From Anseranas semipalmata (Eukaryota > Chordata > Aves > Anseriformes > Anseranatidae): DNA of 64,000 bases. How positions within the stretch are numbered: the stretch's first letter is position 1; every line of letters starts with the position of its first letter. Shown here piece by piece: positions 14,078-27,200 of the stretch. The stretch is from contig VXAA01006465.1 in NCBI GenBank assembly GCA_013399115.1, forward strand, positions 1 to 64,000, given 5' to 3'. The position numbers and the translations under genes are program-made. The notes below the pieces were generated by a model. That model worked only from the letters and a program-made list of their open reading frames with translations, did no database searches and was not told the origin of the DNA.

Positions 14078-14480
14078 TGAGTTTGCTTCTACCAGCTACT
14101 AGGAGGAAAATTAACCCAGAACCATGACAGATGACCCAAACTGGCCAAAGGGATATTCCATACCACATGTTGTCATGCTGAACAATTAATATGGGGTGGC
14201 TAGCCGGGGGGGTTACCGCTGCTCGGGGACAGGCTGGGCATCGGTCAGCAGGTCGTGAGCAATTGCATTGTGCATCACTTGTTTTGTACATTCTATTATT
14301 ATCATCATTGTTGTTATTATTTCCCTTCCTTTTCTGTCCTATTAAACTGTCTTTATCTCAACCCATGAGCTTTTTACTTTTTTCCCTTCCCAATTCTCTC
14401 CCCCATCCCACTGCGGGGAGCGGGTGGTAGTGAGCGAACGGCTGTGTGGTGCTGAGCTGCCTGCCGGCTCAAACCACAAC
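14078..14480 (+). mobile_element. Solo LTR of an avian endogenous retrovirus
   Basis: The block matches a widespread avian LTR type. It carries 'gggatattccataccacatg', a G-rich segment with 'ctgggcatcggtcagcaggt', then 'tgcatcacttgttttgta', an ATT-rich stretch, the polyadenylation signal ATTAAA at 14341-14346, 'tatctcaacccatgagc', and a GC-rich end finishing 'aaaccacaac'. In this family the end is normally CCACAACA, so the 3' edge is almost complete. The usual first part of the LTR is missing or eroded before about 14078. No primer-binding site, gag, pol or env sequence follows, so this is a solo LTR rather than a provirus. Family class not assigned. Confidence 0.85.
14341..14346 (+). promoter_or_regulatory. 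LTR polyadenylation signal ATTAAA
   Basis: ATTAAA is followed within 40 bases by a T-rich stretch inside the solo LTR, the usual position of the R-region polyadenylation signal in this LTR type. It could end transcripts that run in the + direction through this site. Whether it is used is unknown. Confidence 0.6.
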
Positions 14481-17400
14481 GCTGTATTCTGCCGTTTTGT
14501 TTATGGTGCTGTACCTTACTTTTCAGTTATGAATGAAAAGGAGAAATGATTTGCCAATTACTAGTACTTAAGGAAAAAATGTTTAATTCCTTAATCTATT
14601 ATAAATCTCCAGCACGAGCCTTGGCAAATCAAACATAAGTTGTCTGTATGTAGGAAGCCTCTTGTGTAGCTGCTCCAGAAGACTTTGCAAGCTCTACCTA
14701 AGCATATTCATTTAGAAGAATACCATTGGCAGAATACAACAGAAGATCACTGTCAGTAGAAGAAATCCTGATGTAAATGTGGCCTTTACTTCTTACACTT
14801 CAGTTTCTCCGGTGCAGAGTAAAACATTGCGAATGATGAAACAAATTAGAAAACTCTGTTGAGCGCATTAAACATAGGTACAAACTCTGGCTCAGGCAGT
14901 TCAGAATCTGCTGGTTGCTAGAATATGGGAAAGTAAATGGTAAAAGGACTACTGTATGTGCTCTTGCTAGTGTCTTTAGGTGTACCTGCAGCTGGATCCA
15001 GAAAACTGATCTAGATGAATCTTCAGTGTGTTGCTGTGAATGTTGCATCTGCTTACAACAATAACTTTGGAGGGCAGAATTTGTTGGTCGTTATCATCAG
15101 CATTCCTGGTTCAGTCTTCTGTGCATCCTTCGTTGTTGCTGCTTAGAGCGTGCTGAAACGGGAATTCCCACTGCACGGAAGTCCATTAGTTTGATCTCAA
15201 GGATGGAATTTCTTAGTATAACTAAAAAAAAAGGAAATCCTTTGAGAACAGAAATTCTGAAAAGGTGCTTAGAAAAAGCTAAAGTGAAGGATTTTGTTGA
15301 CTTTTTTTCCCAAGGACTTGCAGAGCTGCTCAGAGCAGCTGCCAGGGAGCAGAGCAGCATAGAGACCCTGATCTTTGCAGCTTCCTAAAAAAACACACTG
15401 TGATGCACTAAGCATCCCTCTATCCATCCTTCTTCCAACAACATAGGAAACTTGATTTATTCCTTTAAATATGGAAGATCTCACAATATCTGGCCCAGTC
15501 TGCCTCTCTGGGGCAGTCTGTCACATTACAGTGCTAGCAGTGAGCAGATTGTCAAATTTTAACAGATTGCCATCCTGAATTTTCTGTGGTGTGCGACAAC
15601 AGAAAAACATGCAACCTAAGTCATGAAGGTTAGATTTGGAACCCTATCTAATGCATAGTCACGGGAAAAAGAAAGAAAAAAAGACTGTTATTTGTTAATC
15701 ACAGAGAATAACTTTGCCTTCTATTTTTTACTCATCAGGAGCTTGTAACTTCTGGTTCCACATAGTCAGGAGATTTCAGAGGCGAGCTGTTAGGAGCCTG
15801 CCACTACCTTCATCAAAACAGCAGTTGCACAAATACGCCAGGAGTATGTGGGTTATTATCTGCTCATCAAGTAAACTGTTTGCAGCACCTTCAGTCACAG
15901 AAAGTATTAGTGAGACAGTCCTACCATTTGTTTTTCTTTCTTTCTATTTTTTGCATTGGTTGGGCCTCTGGCTAAATATTTGATTTCTTCTGTAGAAGGA
16001 AAGATTGCAGACATGAATAGCCACAGCTGAAATGGGTAGTGGGTGACAGTTTCATCCTTCTAGCCTATTGTTTTATGATATGGCTATCTTCAATAACAGT
16101 TCTTCAGAGAATCATAACCCTTTGTGTGATTTACTGTGGTTATCCTGTATGCCACCTGTGCATGGTATTAATTAAGACCTGGGGAGACGGTGCTATAAAG
16201 CTGAAAAATTCACTTTGCCAAAAGGTAGTGCTGTGAAAACCAGTAAAACCTCCACATGAAGCAGTTTGATAGTTCTTCCGAAATTGGTTTATGACTTTTT
16301 CCTCAAGAGCTTGAAGTAACATGGCATCTTAAAGATAAACTTACAGGTTCAATTGCCTGCGTAGATGTACAATCGTGCATGTTGTCCACTTAAATTAAAT
16401 GTGCTTATGGGAATGAGTTTATTTTTTGCATCCATTCAAGCACATGATTGAAATAAACAGCATGGTCCTACTAACATAGCATGCTAGCTATTAATCCACT
16501 AAGTACCCTATTAGTACCTGTCACTTTGGATTAGCAATACGTTTTTTATGTTCATCATGAATTTAAGTATACTGACTTTTGGATGGATTAAATCTCTCTT
16601 GTTCAACTAATTCCCAAAAAGCATCTATCTGGAGAACCTTATGCCTTAGAAGTCTATTTCTCAGCAATAAGTCCAAATAAGATGGGTTTTATCATCCCAG
16701 AGAGTCACTCAGGATGAGGTAATGGGAATAATAATTGGTTTATAGGGCTTTAAGTTTTTGCTGCTAGAAACTTGCTCATACATAAATAAAATAGAGATAT
16801 TTCATTTCTGTCAGGCGTTTAAATTGTTCAGCAATTGATTAAATGTCAGGCAACCTAATAATTAGTGTACCTGAGTATCATTTAGAATGTAAACTCCCTG
16901 GGTGGGGATTTTTCTTTTTCCTTCTCTGTATAATCACCATCTCAGGTCTCACGGTGCATGATTTGGGCTCTTTAACTGCTGTCATAAAAAGAAATAATAA
17001 TGTCTGCAAAAATCCCCAAACCAAAACCACGTTCTCTAGTGATAACCTAATCACTTCATCTCTGAGGCATGTCACTGTGCCATTTTGGAATACGGCTTAA
17101 AAGGGACAACGTGGGCTTTTAGGTCATTAATTTTTCCACTCCTTCAGTGCTAACATACATACAGAGTACATCTCACAAAGGCTGGCTGTTTAAGACCACC
17201 ACTTGAGCCATGCTACCCTCAACTTCTCGTTTTAATTATCAAAGTCAATAATGTTTTGAACCGAGAGGAGCAGAGTGTAAATGACAGACATTAGATTAAT
17301 ACACAGTCCACTACCGACAGTACTTAGCAGTATTATCAAAAAAAAAAAAAGTCTTCGCAAAACTCTTCCCAGAGGAAATTGCGGGGTGACAATCCTACAG

Positions 17401-17979
17401 GCTCAAGCCCTGCCTTCGTCCAAACAACAGAGACAATGTGGATGTGCAAGTGAGGACAACACGGCTGCTGCATCAGTGCAACTATCTGTAAAAGAAGGTG
17501 GGAAAGCTTGTGAGCTGCTTATTTAGCTCTTGGTCTCTCTGCTGGGGCTGCAGCTGTTGTAATGAATTTTGATAATATTCCTTTTGATTTTCCTATCTCA
17601 GTACGAGATATCCACCAGTTGATTTTCTTTGATCAGCGTTGCAGAGCCATTTCATAAATAATTCTCAGAGTAGTTCAGCAGTCAGAATCTCCCCAGCAAA
17701 ATGACGTTTTATCATGAAGAGCTGATTCCCTAAGTTTGAAGTGTCTGGTAGTCGTTGAAATTTTGCTCAAATCAAAAGCATTCAGAATCTTGGACTTTTG
17801 GCAAGGAATCCTTGCTTGCGTGATAACTAAAGGCACAGGGATATATTAGGAAGAATGTGTGGCCTCCTCCCTATCCCACATTCTTACAGCTACTCTGGTT
17901 TGTTTTGTGATTGGAATTAGTGGGAAGAGGATAATCCATTTTGCTGATCAATTGCAAGATCGTAGAGAGCTTCTACTAA
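14481..17979. other. Unique non-coding sequence with an enhancer-like AT block
   Basis: No gene is recognised. The part from about 16380 to 16870 is AT-rich, free of repeats and dense in homeodomain-type core sites (TAATTG, ATTGATTA, TAATTAG), which is typical of conserved non-coding elements. A second such patch lies at 17230-17330. There is a twelve-A run near 17339-17350. Regulatory function is inference only. Confidence 0.5.
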
Positions 17980-18018
17980 NNNNNNNNNNNNNNNNNNNNN
18001 NNNNNNNNNNNNNNNNNN
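17980..18018. other. Assembly gap (39 N)
   Basis: Thirty-nine consecutive N are followed directly by seven G at 18019-18025. The G run suggests that the gap covers a GC-rich or homopolymer stretch that was not sequenced well. The true length may differ from 39 bases. Confidence 0.99.
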
Positions 18019-21000
18019 GGGGGGGATTTTAGGCTTTGAGTTAATGAAATTGAAACAGTATTTTGAGGGGAAAAAAGACAATTTCCAGAGAATCAGTAGC
18101 CGTGATTTTTAGCCAATTGAAATTCCACTAGCAGATTCAGTGGTGGGATGGGAGACTTGCTATGGAGGGAATGATGGGTCTGTCTTCTGCTCTGGTATGC
18201 TGAAGTCTGACCGACAGAAACATGGTTTCTGCTGGTGTTTTCCATCCCCTGCATGACTCCAGCAAAGCAGGGTTCCCTCGCTATGAGTCCTTTGGCCACC
18301 AATAAATACCCATGCTTGTGACAGAATAATATAGTTGTATTTTCTTAAGTAGCTGGAATACCTATTCTAATCTGATTAAATTTTGTCAGTAACTTGTAGG
18401 CTTAAGGAAACTGTGTGTGTGTGTGTGCGCTTTCTCAGCCTCCAGTAGAATCAGCTTTCAACTGATCTGAACGCTAGTTGTTCTCTCTAAAACATCACAA
18501 GAAGTTCAATGTGTTCCTGTCTGGGCACCCTGAATTTCTGCCATGTAGCTGTCCTTTTTGTTAAGATGCTAACAATTTCACAACATTGTTCAGGCTATCT
18601 GGTGGTTTCAGAACTTCCAGTCTAATTTATGGTTATACAAATATCTAGGCTCACATCTGGGACGACGGATGTAAATGTCTTAAAAATCTGCCTGGCTTTT
18701 GGAATGGATTTGAGAACCACGATCAAGGTTCTTGTTGTCCATGAAGAGAGCTTGAAGAGAATTAACTTGCTGACACACTTATTTGTTATTTATGTGACCT
18801 CCTGGTTCGTGAAGAGGTCACCTTGGGATGGTGAGCCTAATCAGCCTCCTTCATTGGCTTCTCCCTGTTCTGACTAGAAGTACCCTGGGAGCCTATAACA
18901 GGACAGCTTCAGCTGTCATGTAGGCTACAATTGACCTGTGGCATCTCCTGGACTAGATGCCAGTCAAGCAGTTCATTTTATTTTAATCTAAGTTAAAGAT
19001 GTAGGTAATTGTGCTGCAGTCCTTTGTGGTGCCAAAGTCCTTTCTTGGATGTAGTTGCAGGTGAGGTTGCATGTATCCTACTACCCATGTGTTGCAGTCA
19101 GCTCCGTTCTCTCAAGGGCCATACCCTTCTTGTTTATATTTTTAATGATCTGCTCCAGAACAGAATTTCATGCAGTTGGATTATTACATTTTCTGTCTTC
19201 ATCAGCTCTTTTCTGGGATTCACCTTGTACTCAGACCTGTAGGTCCAGCTCTGTAGAACCCTGCAAGGGTTTTTAAGACTTGCCTATATCTAGTTCCAGA
19301 AGCCAGGACAGGAGGAATGTTCCAACACGTCAGCACATTTGTTTTCTCCCCAGCAGTCAGCTGTATAATCTGGACATAACCCAGTTAATCTTCTCTGATG
19401 GGGCACTTCCTATTCTTTTTTTCCATTAACTCTCTAAAAGGTTATTAATCTATCTGATCCTTTGTTTAGTCCCAAAACAGCTTTAAAAAAAGCTGTCCTT
19501 TTTTTTTTTTTTTTTTTCCTTTGTCTTTGTTACTATGGCTGTTGGTTATTTCCAAGTTTAGGAAGAATTCCGTAGGGAAGTGCTTAACTGGACTATTGGC
19601 ATTAGTGAGCTATATGTATGTTTGAAGGATTTATTTACAAATGCAAGGGGCACTGCTCTGAAATCTGTTTTAATTGAAACAGAATTGAAAGGTGTGAGAA
19701 GCTTGTGGTAAATATGAATGGGAGAACGAGAAGCACCCCCCACCCCGCATTTACACATCAGTCATGGTTATGTGGTTGTTATGTTTTCTGTCATGCAGCT
19801 TGAGTTACTTTTTCTCTTACTTCTGTCATCATTGCATGTTTAAATTCCAGCAGAGCAAATGGATTATGATTTGTGCAAGTATGGAAAGGAGTATTTGGAC
19901 TTGAGAGGAAAGTGATTTGATAGTCAAAGAGGGAAGGGACCTGGGGATGGTGTGTATCCTCTTGGACTTGGTCTGAGATCTCTGTCATCAATTGAGGAAG
20001 GCAGACATCATGGGAAGGTTGAGCACAGCACATGTAGGGGGCATAAACTTTTGTTTCATGGATATCTTGGCAATTTGGTTTTTTCTTATCTCAGCTGAAA
20101 AGTGATTGCTCTGGATTAAAATCTAGATGAAGAGCATGAGTCAACAATAGAATGTTTCACAGACTGAAGAAGGAAATGTGTCTGTGCTGTCATTTCAGGT
20201 TCACACGCTGCATGCATTATAACATAACCGTAGGTGAGCAATACTGTTACTGAGTCAAACTGATGGTTCACTGGCTTTTGGCTTGATGGAGGTGGAATTG
20301 GCCCATGGTCATCATAAGATACAGGAGTTGTAGAGCTATGCCTTCAGCTCTCCCACCTGCACAAATCGCTTGGGTCTCGTGGTCTTGATCTGGATGCTTT
20401 ATGTTGACTGTGTCAAAAGGCCACAGGACCACTGTTGGTTTCTAATAGCTCCAAATCAAGTGTCCAGGAATCCACTGTGAAAGCCAGCTCCAAAGATTCT
20501 CGAAGTCCCTGTGCCATCAAAGGGACAGTGCTCTAAGTGCTACAGATGCTCTGGTAAATCTCTGCCCATGGGGAAGCTTAGAGTGGTGGCTGCCGTCTCG
20601 CCCCAGGGGCTGTTTGCTGACAATGGGGCCTCTCCTTCCTCTAGGCTAACTTTGAGAGGAGGACAAGGGTGCTTAAAACTGCTTGAACTTCCTCCTCCTT
20701 ACCCTCATTATTTGCAGTTTCTACGCTGGGAAGTGTATTGCTTTTCAGTGAGATGATAGCTCCTTTCAAGCAGGAGATAGACTCCCAGCTTATTGAAGTA
20801 GCTTTGAAAACAGTCATCCCTATTTGTAGGGCAGCACTAATTACTGGCTTCTGGCCATCACTCGGTGGCACCAGCATATGCATCTCTGTGCCTCTTTTTC
20901 TTCCCCTTTCAGTGTCTTCTGAAGCTCTCTTTCACTCTGTTAGTGAACCTTTGGCATAATGACACACTTATTCATACTGGGGTCTGTAGACAGTAATAGT

Positions 21001-23998
21001 GAAACTATTTCTGCATGTGCTTTCTTCAGGTTGGTCACTTGGAAAGCTCCAAGCCCATTTTTTCCTTCTTAATAAAAATAACTAGTTACGCTGCATCTTT
21101 ACATATCACCATGAGCAACAACAACCTCACTCCAGTAATGCTTGATCTTTCCTTGCAGCAAAAGCAATCGATCTGTTATCAGAATTGCAAATATTTGATG
21201 TCTGTAATAGTTATGCTGAAAGAATTGACTACACTAATAATGTTTTGATTTTTTTTCTGCTAAGCTTTTCTAAAGCAAAAGAAAATGAGAATACTAGATG
21301 CATGTTGGTGAAAAAAAAAACAGCTCAAATTAAAGCATTTGTCTTTTTTAGAAAGGAAAAAAAATCAACACACTTCGAAATCTGAAATGTTCTGGCACCT
21401 GTTGACTGCATCCAGCAGGCAGAGAAGGCAAAGAACTTTTCCCCTCACTCAGACTCATTCACTAATTGATGGTAATGTCAGACCACAAGAACAGAGCCAG
21501 ACCATGCAAGGAAAGACTAAAGCATTAGCTGTTTTCCCCGGTGCCCAAGATCCCAAAGTGTAATCTTAATAACTGGATGTGTCCTTCAGTTGTGCGATTT
21601 CCTGTATTTTGAAGACATTTCCATTACATCTTTCAATAGTGCAAGCCCCATTTAATGCTGTTTTAGGAAGAAATTGCTATATAATGTAGTAGCCTAGGTA
21701 CACGGGAAACAACAGCTGAGAAAAGAGTTTTTGGCTCCAGTTGAGTTAATTTGCTTTTTCTTCTTGGTTATACAAACCTAAGAAACCTGTAGACCTTGCA
21801 GTGCGGGGGGTGGGTCATAAATTCTTTACTTGAATCATGTACAAATCTGTGTTTTAACACAGGCTATAACAGTAGGTCTGCTCCTGAATGGGAATTTGGG
21901 GATACTGACTTGATCCCAATATGTGACAATGGTAATACACGCCTTACTGAGGGAACAGTGACAAGTTTGTTTTTGAAATATAGATGAAATAACACTGGGT
22001 AGAAGAAGCAGTGTATTTCATTTGTTAAATATGTTTTCCAGTGAAAGATAGAATTTTAACGTCATTGTATATACTTGAAAACTGATGTTTATTTTCATAG
22101 ATTATGTTTTAAGATTTTTAAACAAGAAAATTAATGATTTTTCCAAATATTAATAAGTCATTGCTATGAAATGTAAGACATTTCAATCTCAGTAAGCAAA
22201 ATTGTACCAAAGCATTGAAGCAAAAATTTTATTTCATTGCTAAAGTTCTTTCAGTTTGGAATATTCCAAATGAACATAAACACAAGTACCATTCTCTGAA
22301 TTTTTCATCAAGTTTTTTTTCCTATACCACCTCCTTCTGTGTACTCCTTTAAGCATATTAAAATTAAATTTTTCAGTACTTAAACTTTTTTTTAACTGAA
22401 CATATTTTGGTTAATGGCATTTTTAATTGCAGCAAACAGGAAAGTTCCCTGGTAGAATGTACCTCTGATGGATATCTGCATGCCAACCCTTGAAGCTGTA
22501 AACATCCTGAAAAAAAACATTTCAGAAGGATGTTTTTGTCAGGTAGGCACGTATCTTATCTTCACTGTTACTGAAAAATCAAATGCCCATCGTTTTTTCT
22601 TGCTTTACCTCATCTGTGTTTTGAGTGGCGGTAAGCAGAACCTCAGTCCTCAGCAGAAAATTAAAACTATACAGTGATTAATGATGAGATGTTTTAAGTT
22701 TATGAATCAGAAGAGTAACTCTACGAACCCAAAACCACACACATTTGACTAAGGGACCACATCAGAAATAAGCATTTCCACTTAAACTTGTCAACTCCAT
22801 ACTGTCCATGAACAATAGAGGTGCTCATATCCAATCTTCCAAGGTCTATATTTGTCATACATTTACTGCTGGTAATATTTTGATAGTTAATTTTGTGCTG
22901 TGTATACTTACAGATGTTATTGGTCTTTCTAGTGCTCACGTTTCTCATTTCAACACACTTCTGGGAATCTAAACCATAATTCAGTTACCAAGACTATGCA
23001 TTTCTGCTAGCCTCAAGATGACAGAAATAAAGATTTCACAGAACTCCTTAAATGTTTACATGGCTGAAAAAAAATATGTACCAAACATGTTTTGCAGAGT
23101 GATTTTTTTTAGGAATGTTTTATTCTTTCCAAGAATCCTCCCTGACCAGAGCAGGGGAAAATGTAGCTCGGAAGTGGCTGTAATCTGCCTCGTGGCAGTC
23201 TGACAATTCTGTGTCTCAGGTTTCCTACCGAGGTACCATTTTCCCATTTTGCTTTCAGTCATCTCACTGAAAAGCTGGTTCTGAAATTTGAACCATCTCC
23301 AACAGGACTCAGTGCACAAACGCTGGCCATTTTCAAAACTTCCTGCTGACACTGCTAGGTGATGTTTAACTATCTCATTGTGTCTCCCGTTGCTGTAAAT
23401 CAGGAAGGTACATGTAGAGAGTGACCTGGCTCAAGAAGGGCCGTGCAAAAGTCCAACGGCATCACTGGCAGTAAGAAATTGCTGTGGAGCTCCGGTGAGC
23501 TCCAAAACCAAGGGCTTCAGTACTATTTTCTACAGCCCGGTTGGGGTTCAGGGTTCGGCTCTCATGAACGAACACGGTTCCGTTTCTTGCGGCATGCTCC
23601 TTTTCATACTCTGGTGTGGGCAGCGAGGGTGTTCTCTTCTGCCTTGCCACCCAGGATCTCTTGCTGCTATGTTTATGTCCTTTGCTTCACTCCTCCAGGC
23701 CAAAGAGAAGATGGAAAGGAGCTAAAAATGTTCCCATCTCCTTCAGATCTTAGATATATGGATAGGTAGAAAAATAAACTGTTTCTTTTGTGTACATTGT
23801 ATCCATACCATTTGCTTCTGAGATGGAATTCTCAAGGCTTGTATTGACATTTGGACTTAAGCTCTCCTTGAAAGCCAGGGAGAGCTTGCTGAGAGTCTAA
23901 TTTCTGCAGCTGTTTAAGAAGTGCCTAGGTTTTATTGTTTTATTTTACCTAAACATACTAAGTGTGATGCACTAGGTAGCGCCTGCGTGTCCAGATCT
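18019..23998. other. Unique non-coding sequence, 6 kb
   Basis: No gene or transposon is recognised. There is a short TG repeat at 18412-18427 and a nineteen-T run at 19499-19517. From about 22000 to 22440 the sequence is strongly AT-rich. A short inverted repeat, tggagct...agctcca, lies near 23484. No open frame resembles a known protein. Confidence 0.6.
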
Positions 23999-24200
23999 CC
24001 CATCAGATCACCTTCTTATCCTCCACATGGTTGGAGATGACCTCCAGGATGAGGTGTTCCATCACCTTCCTGGGGATGAAGGTGAGGCTGGCTGACCTGT
24101 AGTTGTCTGGGTCCTCCTTCTTGCCCTTTTTGAAGACTGGAGTGACATGGGCTTTCTTCCCGTCCTCAGGCACCTCTCCTGTTCTCTGGGAGAACAACAG
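23999..24200 (-). mobile_element. CR1 LINE fragment from the reverse-transcriptase region
   Basis: On the minus strand this encodes an internal piece of the CR1 ORF2 protein, so it lies far from the 3' end where most CR1 copies survive. Both the 5' and 3' parts of the element are absent. The fragment is therefore the remnant of a longer insertion that has since been deleted or has decayed around it. Edges are approximate. Confidence 0.9.
24003..24200 (-). pseudogene. CR1 ORF2 reverse-transcriptase relic
   Basis: The minus-strand frame contains GEVPEDGKKAHVTPVFKKGK followed by a KEDPDNYR segment and a KVMEHLIL segment. These correspond to the N-terminal part of the non-LTR reverse-transcriptase domain of CR1 and related LINEs, where the usual text is 'GEVPEDWKKANVTPIFKKG...NYRPVSLT'. 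The conserved Trp after the Asp is replaced by Gly, and the Pro of NYRP is replaced by Ser. A stop follows KKVI. About 65 residues of a protein of roughly 900 remain, with no catalytic YADD motif, so it is inactive. Confidence 0.9.
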
Positions 24201-27200
24201 CAGGTTGTTTCCCACACATGCAAAATTGTGCACAGCATATGCAGGCCCCAAAGCTGCCTGCCCTGTCTGATAGCAGGGAGGCTCAGTACTCAGAGCTACT
24301 GGCTTCCTCTGACTCTTGTTCATGCTTGTTTGTCTTGGGATTTTTTTAAAAAAACACCAATGTCACTGGCATGGCAAGAATTAGCTGCAGGGGAAGAAAA
24401 ACCGTAACAACTTGTGTTTAATAAATTGCAGTTTTCCTATGATGCAGAGTATCTTACAGTGCAGTGAAATACCTTCCTTATTGGTCTGCTAGTCATTAAA
24501 TAATTTCTCCAACTCAGTTTATGTCTTTCTGTTGCCAACTTGGAGACTTATATTGCTTTCTCACTTAAATCATTGGCTCCTAATGATCCAGCTGAATTTT
24601 TATGCCCAACCTATTCCCCAGGAGACTTTTATATACAGTGTAATGATATTGTTTGCTTGGGCGCTAGCAGTTAAGTATTCTAGCACCTCATTTTATAGTC
24701 TTTGATACATTTCTGAGGGAGAAAGCGCTTAAGATATTTCTGAGAGGTCAGGATGGCGGTTGTATTAAGGCTGTGAGCACAAAGCACATGCTCAGCTTTA
24801 TTTAGATGTTCAAAACTTTTTAATTAACATTCCTCCCTATGCTGGGCAGGTTACATCTCCTTCGTCAATGTTACTGCTGCATTAGTGATGCCATTATCAC
24901 AAGCAACAGGAGTGAAGGGAATGGGAGCTAGGCACTGGCAGGTGTATGGCAACAGGGCATCTTGGCTTGACCCCAAAGAGCCTTTTGCTGTGTCTGCTCA
25001 GCTTGCCGGCTCTTTGGGACATCTCTACATGCTGAGTAGAAATATTTTTAGTGCAAAACTAATAATTTGGTTTACGTTCAGCATCATAAACCAACGTTGT
25101 CAGAGGTTTCCAGTCCGGGAACCAGAAACAAAAATCAATTACCAGCAGAGCCTTTGCTAGGAGGCACCAGCAAAGTGGCTGAATTGAGGGCAGCTTTCAT
25201 GGCTTTGCTTAGTTCTTTCTGTTCTTACTTGGATCTTGGCTCATACCTTGAGGCCAGGCTCCCGGTGCAGGAGCACTGCGGTGCCGCGAGGTCTGTACCT
25301 CCCGCTCCTGGCAGGGAGGCCCTCCTTTACCTGTGCATCTGCTAAATTGCTTATCAGCCTTTCTTCTTAGCATTGTTCCCCGTTGACATATGGCACAGGG
25401 AGCATGCGTTCATCTCGGCTGCCACGAAGCATTCAAGGATAAGAAAGCTACGCTACCTCGGTGCTTGCTGTCACGGCAGCTGTCTCAGGGCGAGTGACCT
25501 GAGCACGGCGTGTGTTTCTGTCTTTGCTGCCTGCGGAGGGTGGGTAGCAAGAAGCTGAGAGTAGAGATCTGGCTTGAGGCAGCCACGGTGCGGTGGGTTG
25601 AATGTCCCTATGCTGTTTGTTATGGAGCTGGGGCAACTGTGTTTCTTCCTGCTGTGACAGGCCCCTGCCAGCCTGGCCCATGAGCTGGCTTCTTCCTTGA
25701 GCTTTCCACCAAGACTAAACAGTTCCTGCAGACAGCTGGAGACAATTTGCTTAAAATCCACTATTATAAACTTGCAGGCTGTAGTCCAAAACAGGTAAAT
25801 AATGTTCTCCTTTTGATTTCAGAAGTCTCTGTTTCATTTTGGGGGGATGTATTATGCAAAAAGAGTTTTTAAAGACCGCTGACATGCCTTCCTTCTTCAG
25901 AATGCCTTTATTTTCAGAGCACTGAGATCATCTCACGGGCTAAATCTCTCTTTTGAAGCCTGAATTCCTGCACAGCCATGCAGTTCAGTGTACCGGTAAT
26001 TTTGAGAACATATTGAGGTGTTACAGAGTAAGGTATTATTAAATGAGAAAGATGGCAAAGATTCAGAGAGTCATGTTTTGTTTCAGTACAGGAATATGTG
26101 TGCTGTGTACATGTAAAACAGTAGTAATTGGTGCTCTCTGCAGGCAGCAGGATTGAGATTTCTGTGAATAATTTAAATTTCTTCCCCAAACTCATTATTT
26201 CCCCTTTCCTTGTGTTACAGTCTGTGTTCTTCATTTACTTGGTACAGTTCTGTGGCACTTTGAGAAACGCTGTGTAAACAATAAGCTAACGATTCCTATT
26301 CATCTGGTCTTGTTCATGCTGTTTGAGATCATTAGGCGGACACTGGGCCCCCTCCTACCCGTGTCAAATTGCTGTGTGATTTCTAAATAATGATTTTGTG
26401 TCATATAACTTAGAGAGGTTAACAGAAGCTCCTGGACTGTAAATATAATACTGGTACACTGTATTTGGTACTGTAAACATGCCATGAAAGTCTGTATTAT
26501 GTAGCACAGTCTCTGATATTGAATATGTAGATCAGAAGATTTGAAATCACCGTATTACAACATCTAGGATGAGATTTGCCCAGCATCAGTGTTGTGCTAG
26601 TTCCCATTAAAATCAAAGGGAGTTTTTCCACTGGCTGCAATTAAAGCAGCTGGGCAGCACTGAGCCGTAGGGCTAAAGGCATATCCTTCCAATCACAGGT
26701 AATTCAATCAAACCGGTTTGTACTCTTGTTTGTTTACTTTTTGAATGGTTACCACATGCAGCTGCAGGGGAAAAGAGCAAAGCAAGTCAATTTGATCATC
26801 TCCTGTTCATTTCCTGTCACTGTTTGCAATGATATAGCAATTTATATTTATTGGCAGGAGAGGAACACTTTGGGATGTGAAGTTATGACCATCACAAAAT
26901 ATCTTTTTAACTATACCACACCACTTCTTTTAGTTGAGACCCTAAGTTATATATTAATAACTCTAACCTGGAAACAGCCAGGGGAGCCTACTGTCAGGCT
27001 TGCAGTGGTGTTTCTCTATTTGGACTGAAATAAGCTTTCAAGGTGAGTCTGTGCAGTAGGCTTCATTCCTCTGGTTATTCAGATGGCTACAGGTAAGCTT
27101 TTTAGACTTGGTGGTGGGGTGGGGAGGGGGAGGATTTGCCAGATAGGGAAAAACTGGAGAAATCAGCTTTAAGTTCCCTAGAGCTCTCCTTTCTTGGGAA

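Noticed and set aside
25160..25720. CpG island or promoter
   Set aside because: CpG density is only slightly raised and broken by TG/CA. No TATA or exon-like start follows.
25916..25996. Acceptor and donor pair on the + strand
   Set aside because: All three frames contain stops, so it cannot be an internal coding exon. A non-coding exon is possible but unsupported.
27082..27091. Ten-base micro-exon (ttattcag|ATGGCTACAG|gtaagc)
   Set aside because: Too short to judge, and such triplets of motifs arise often by chance.
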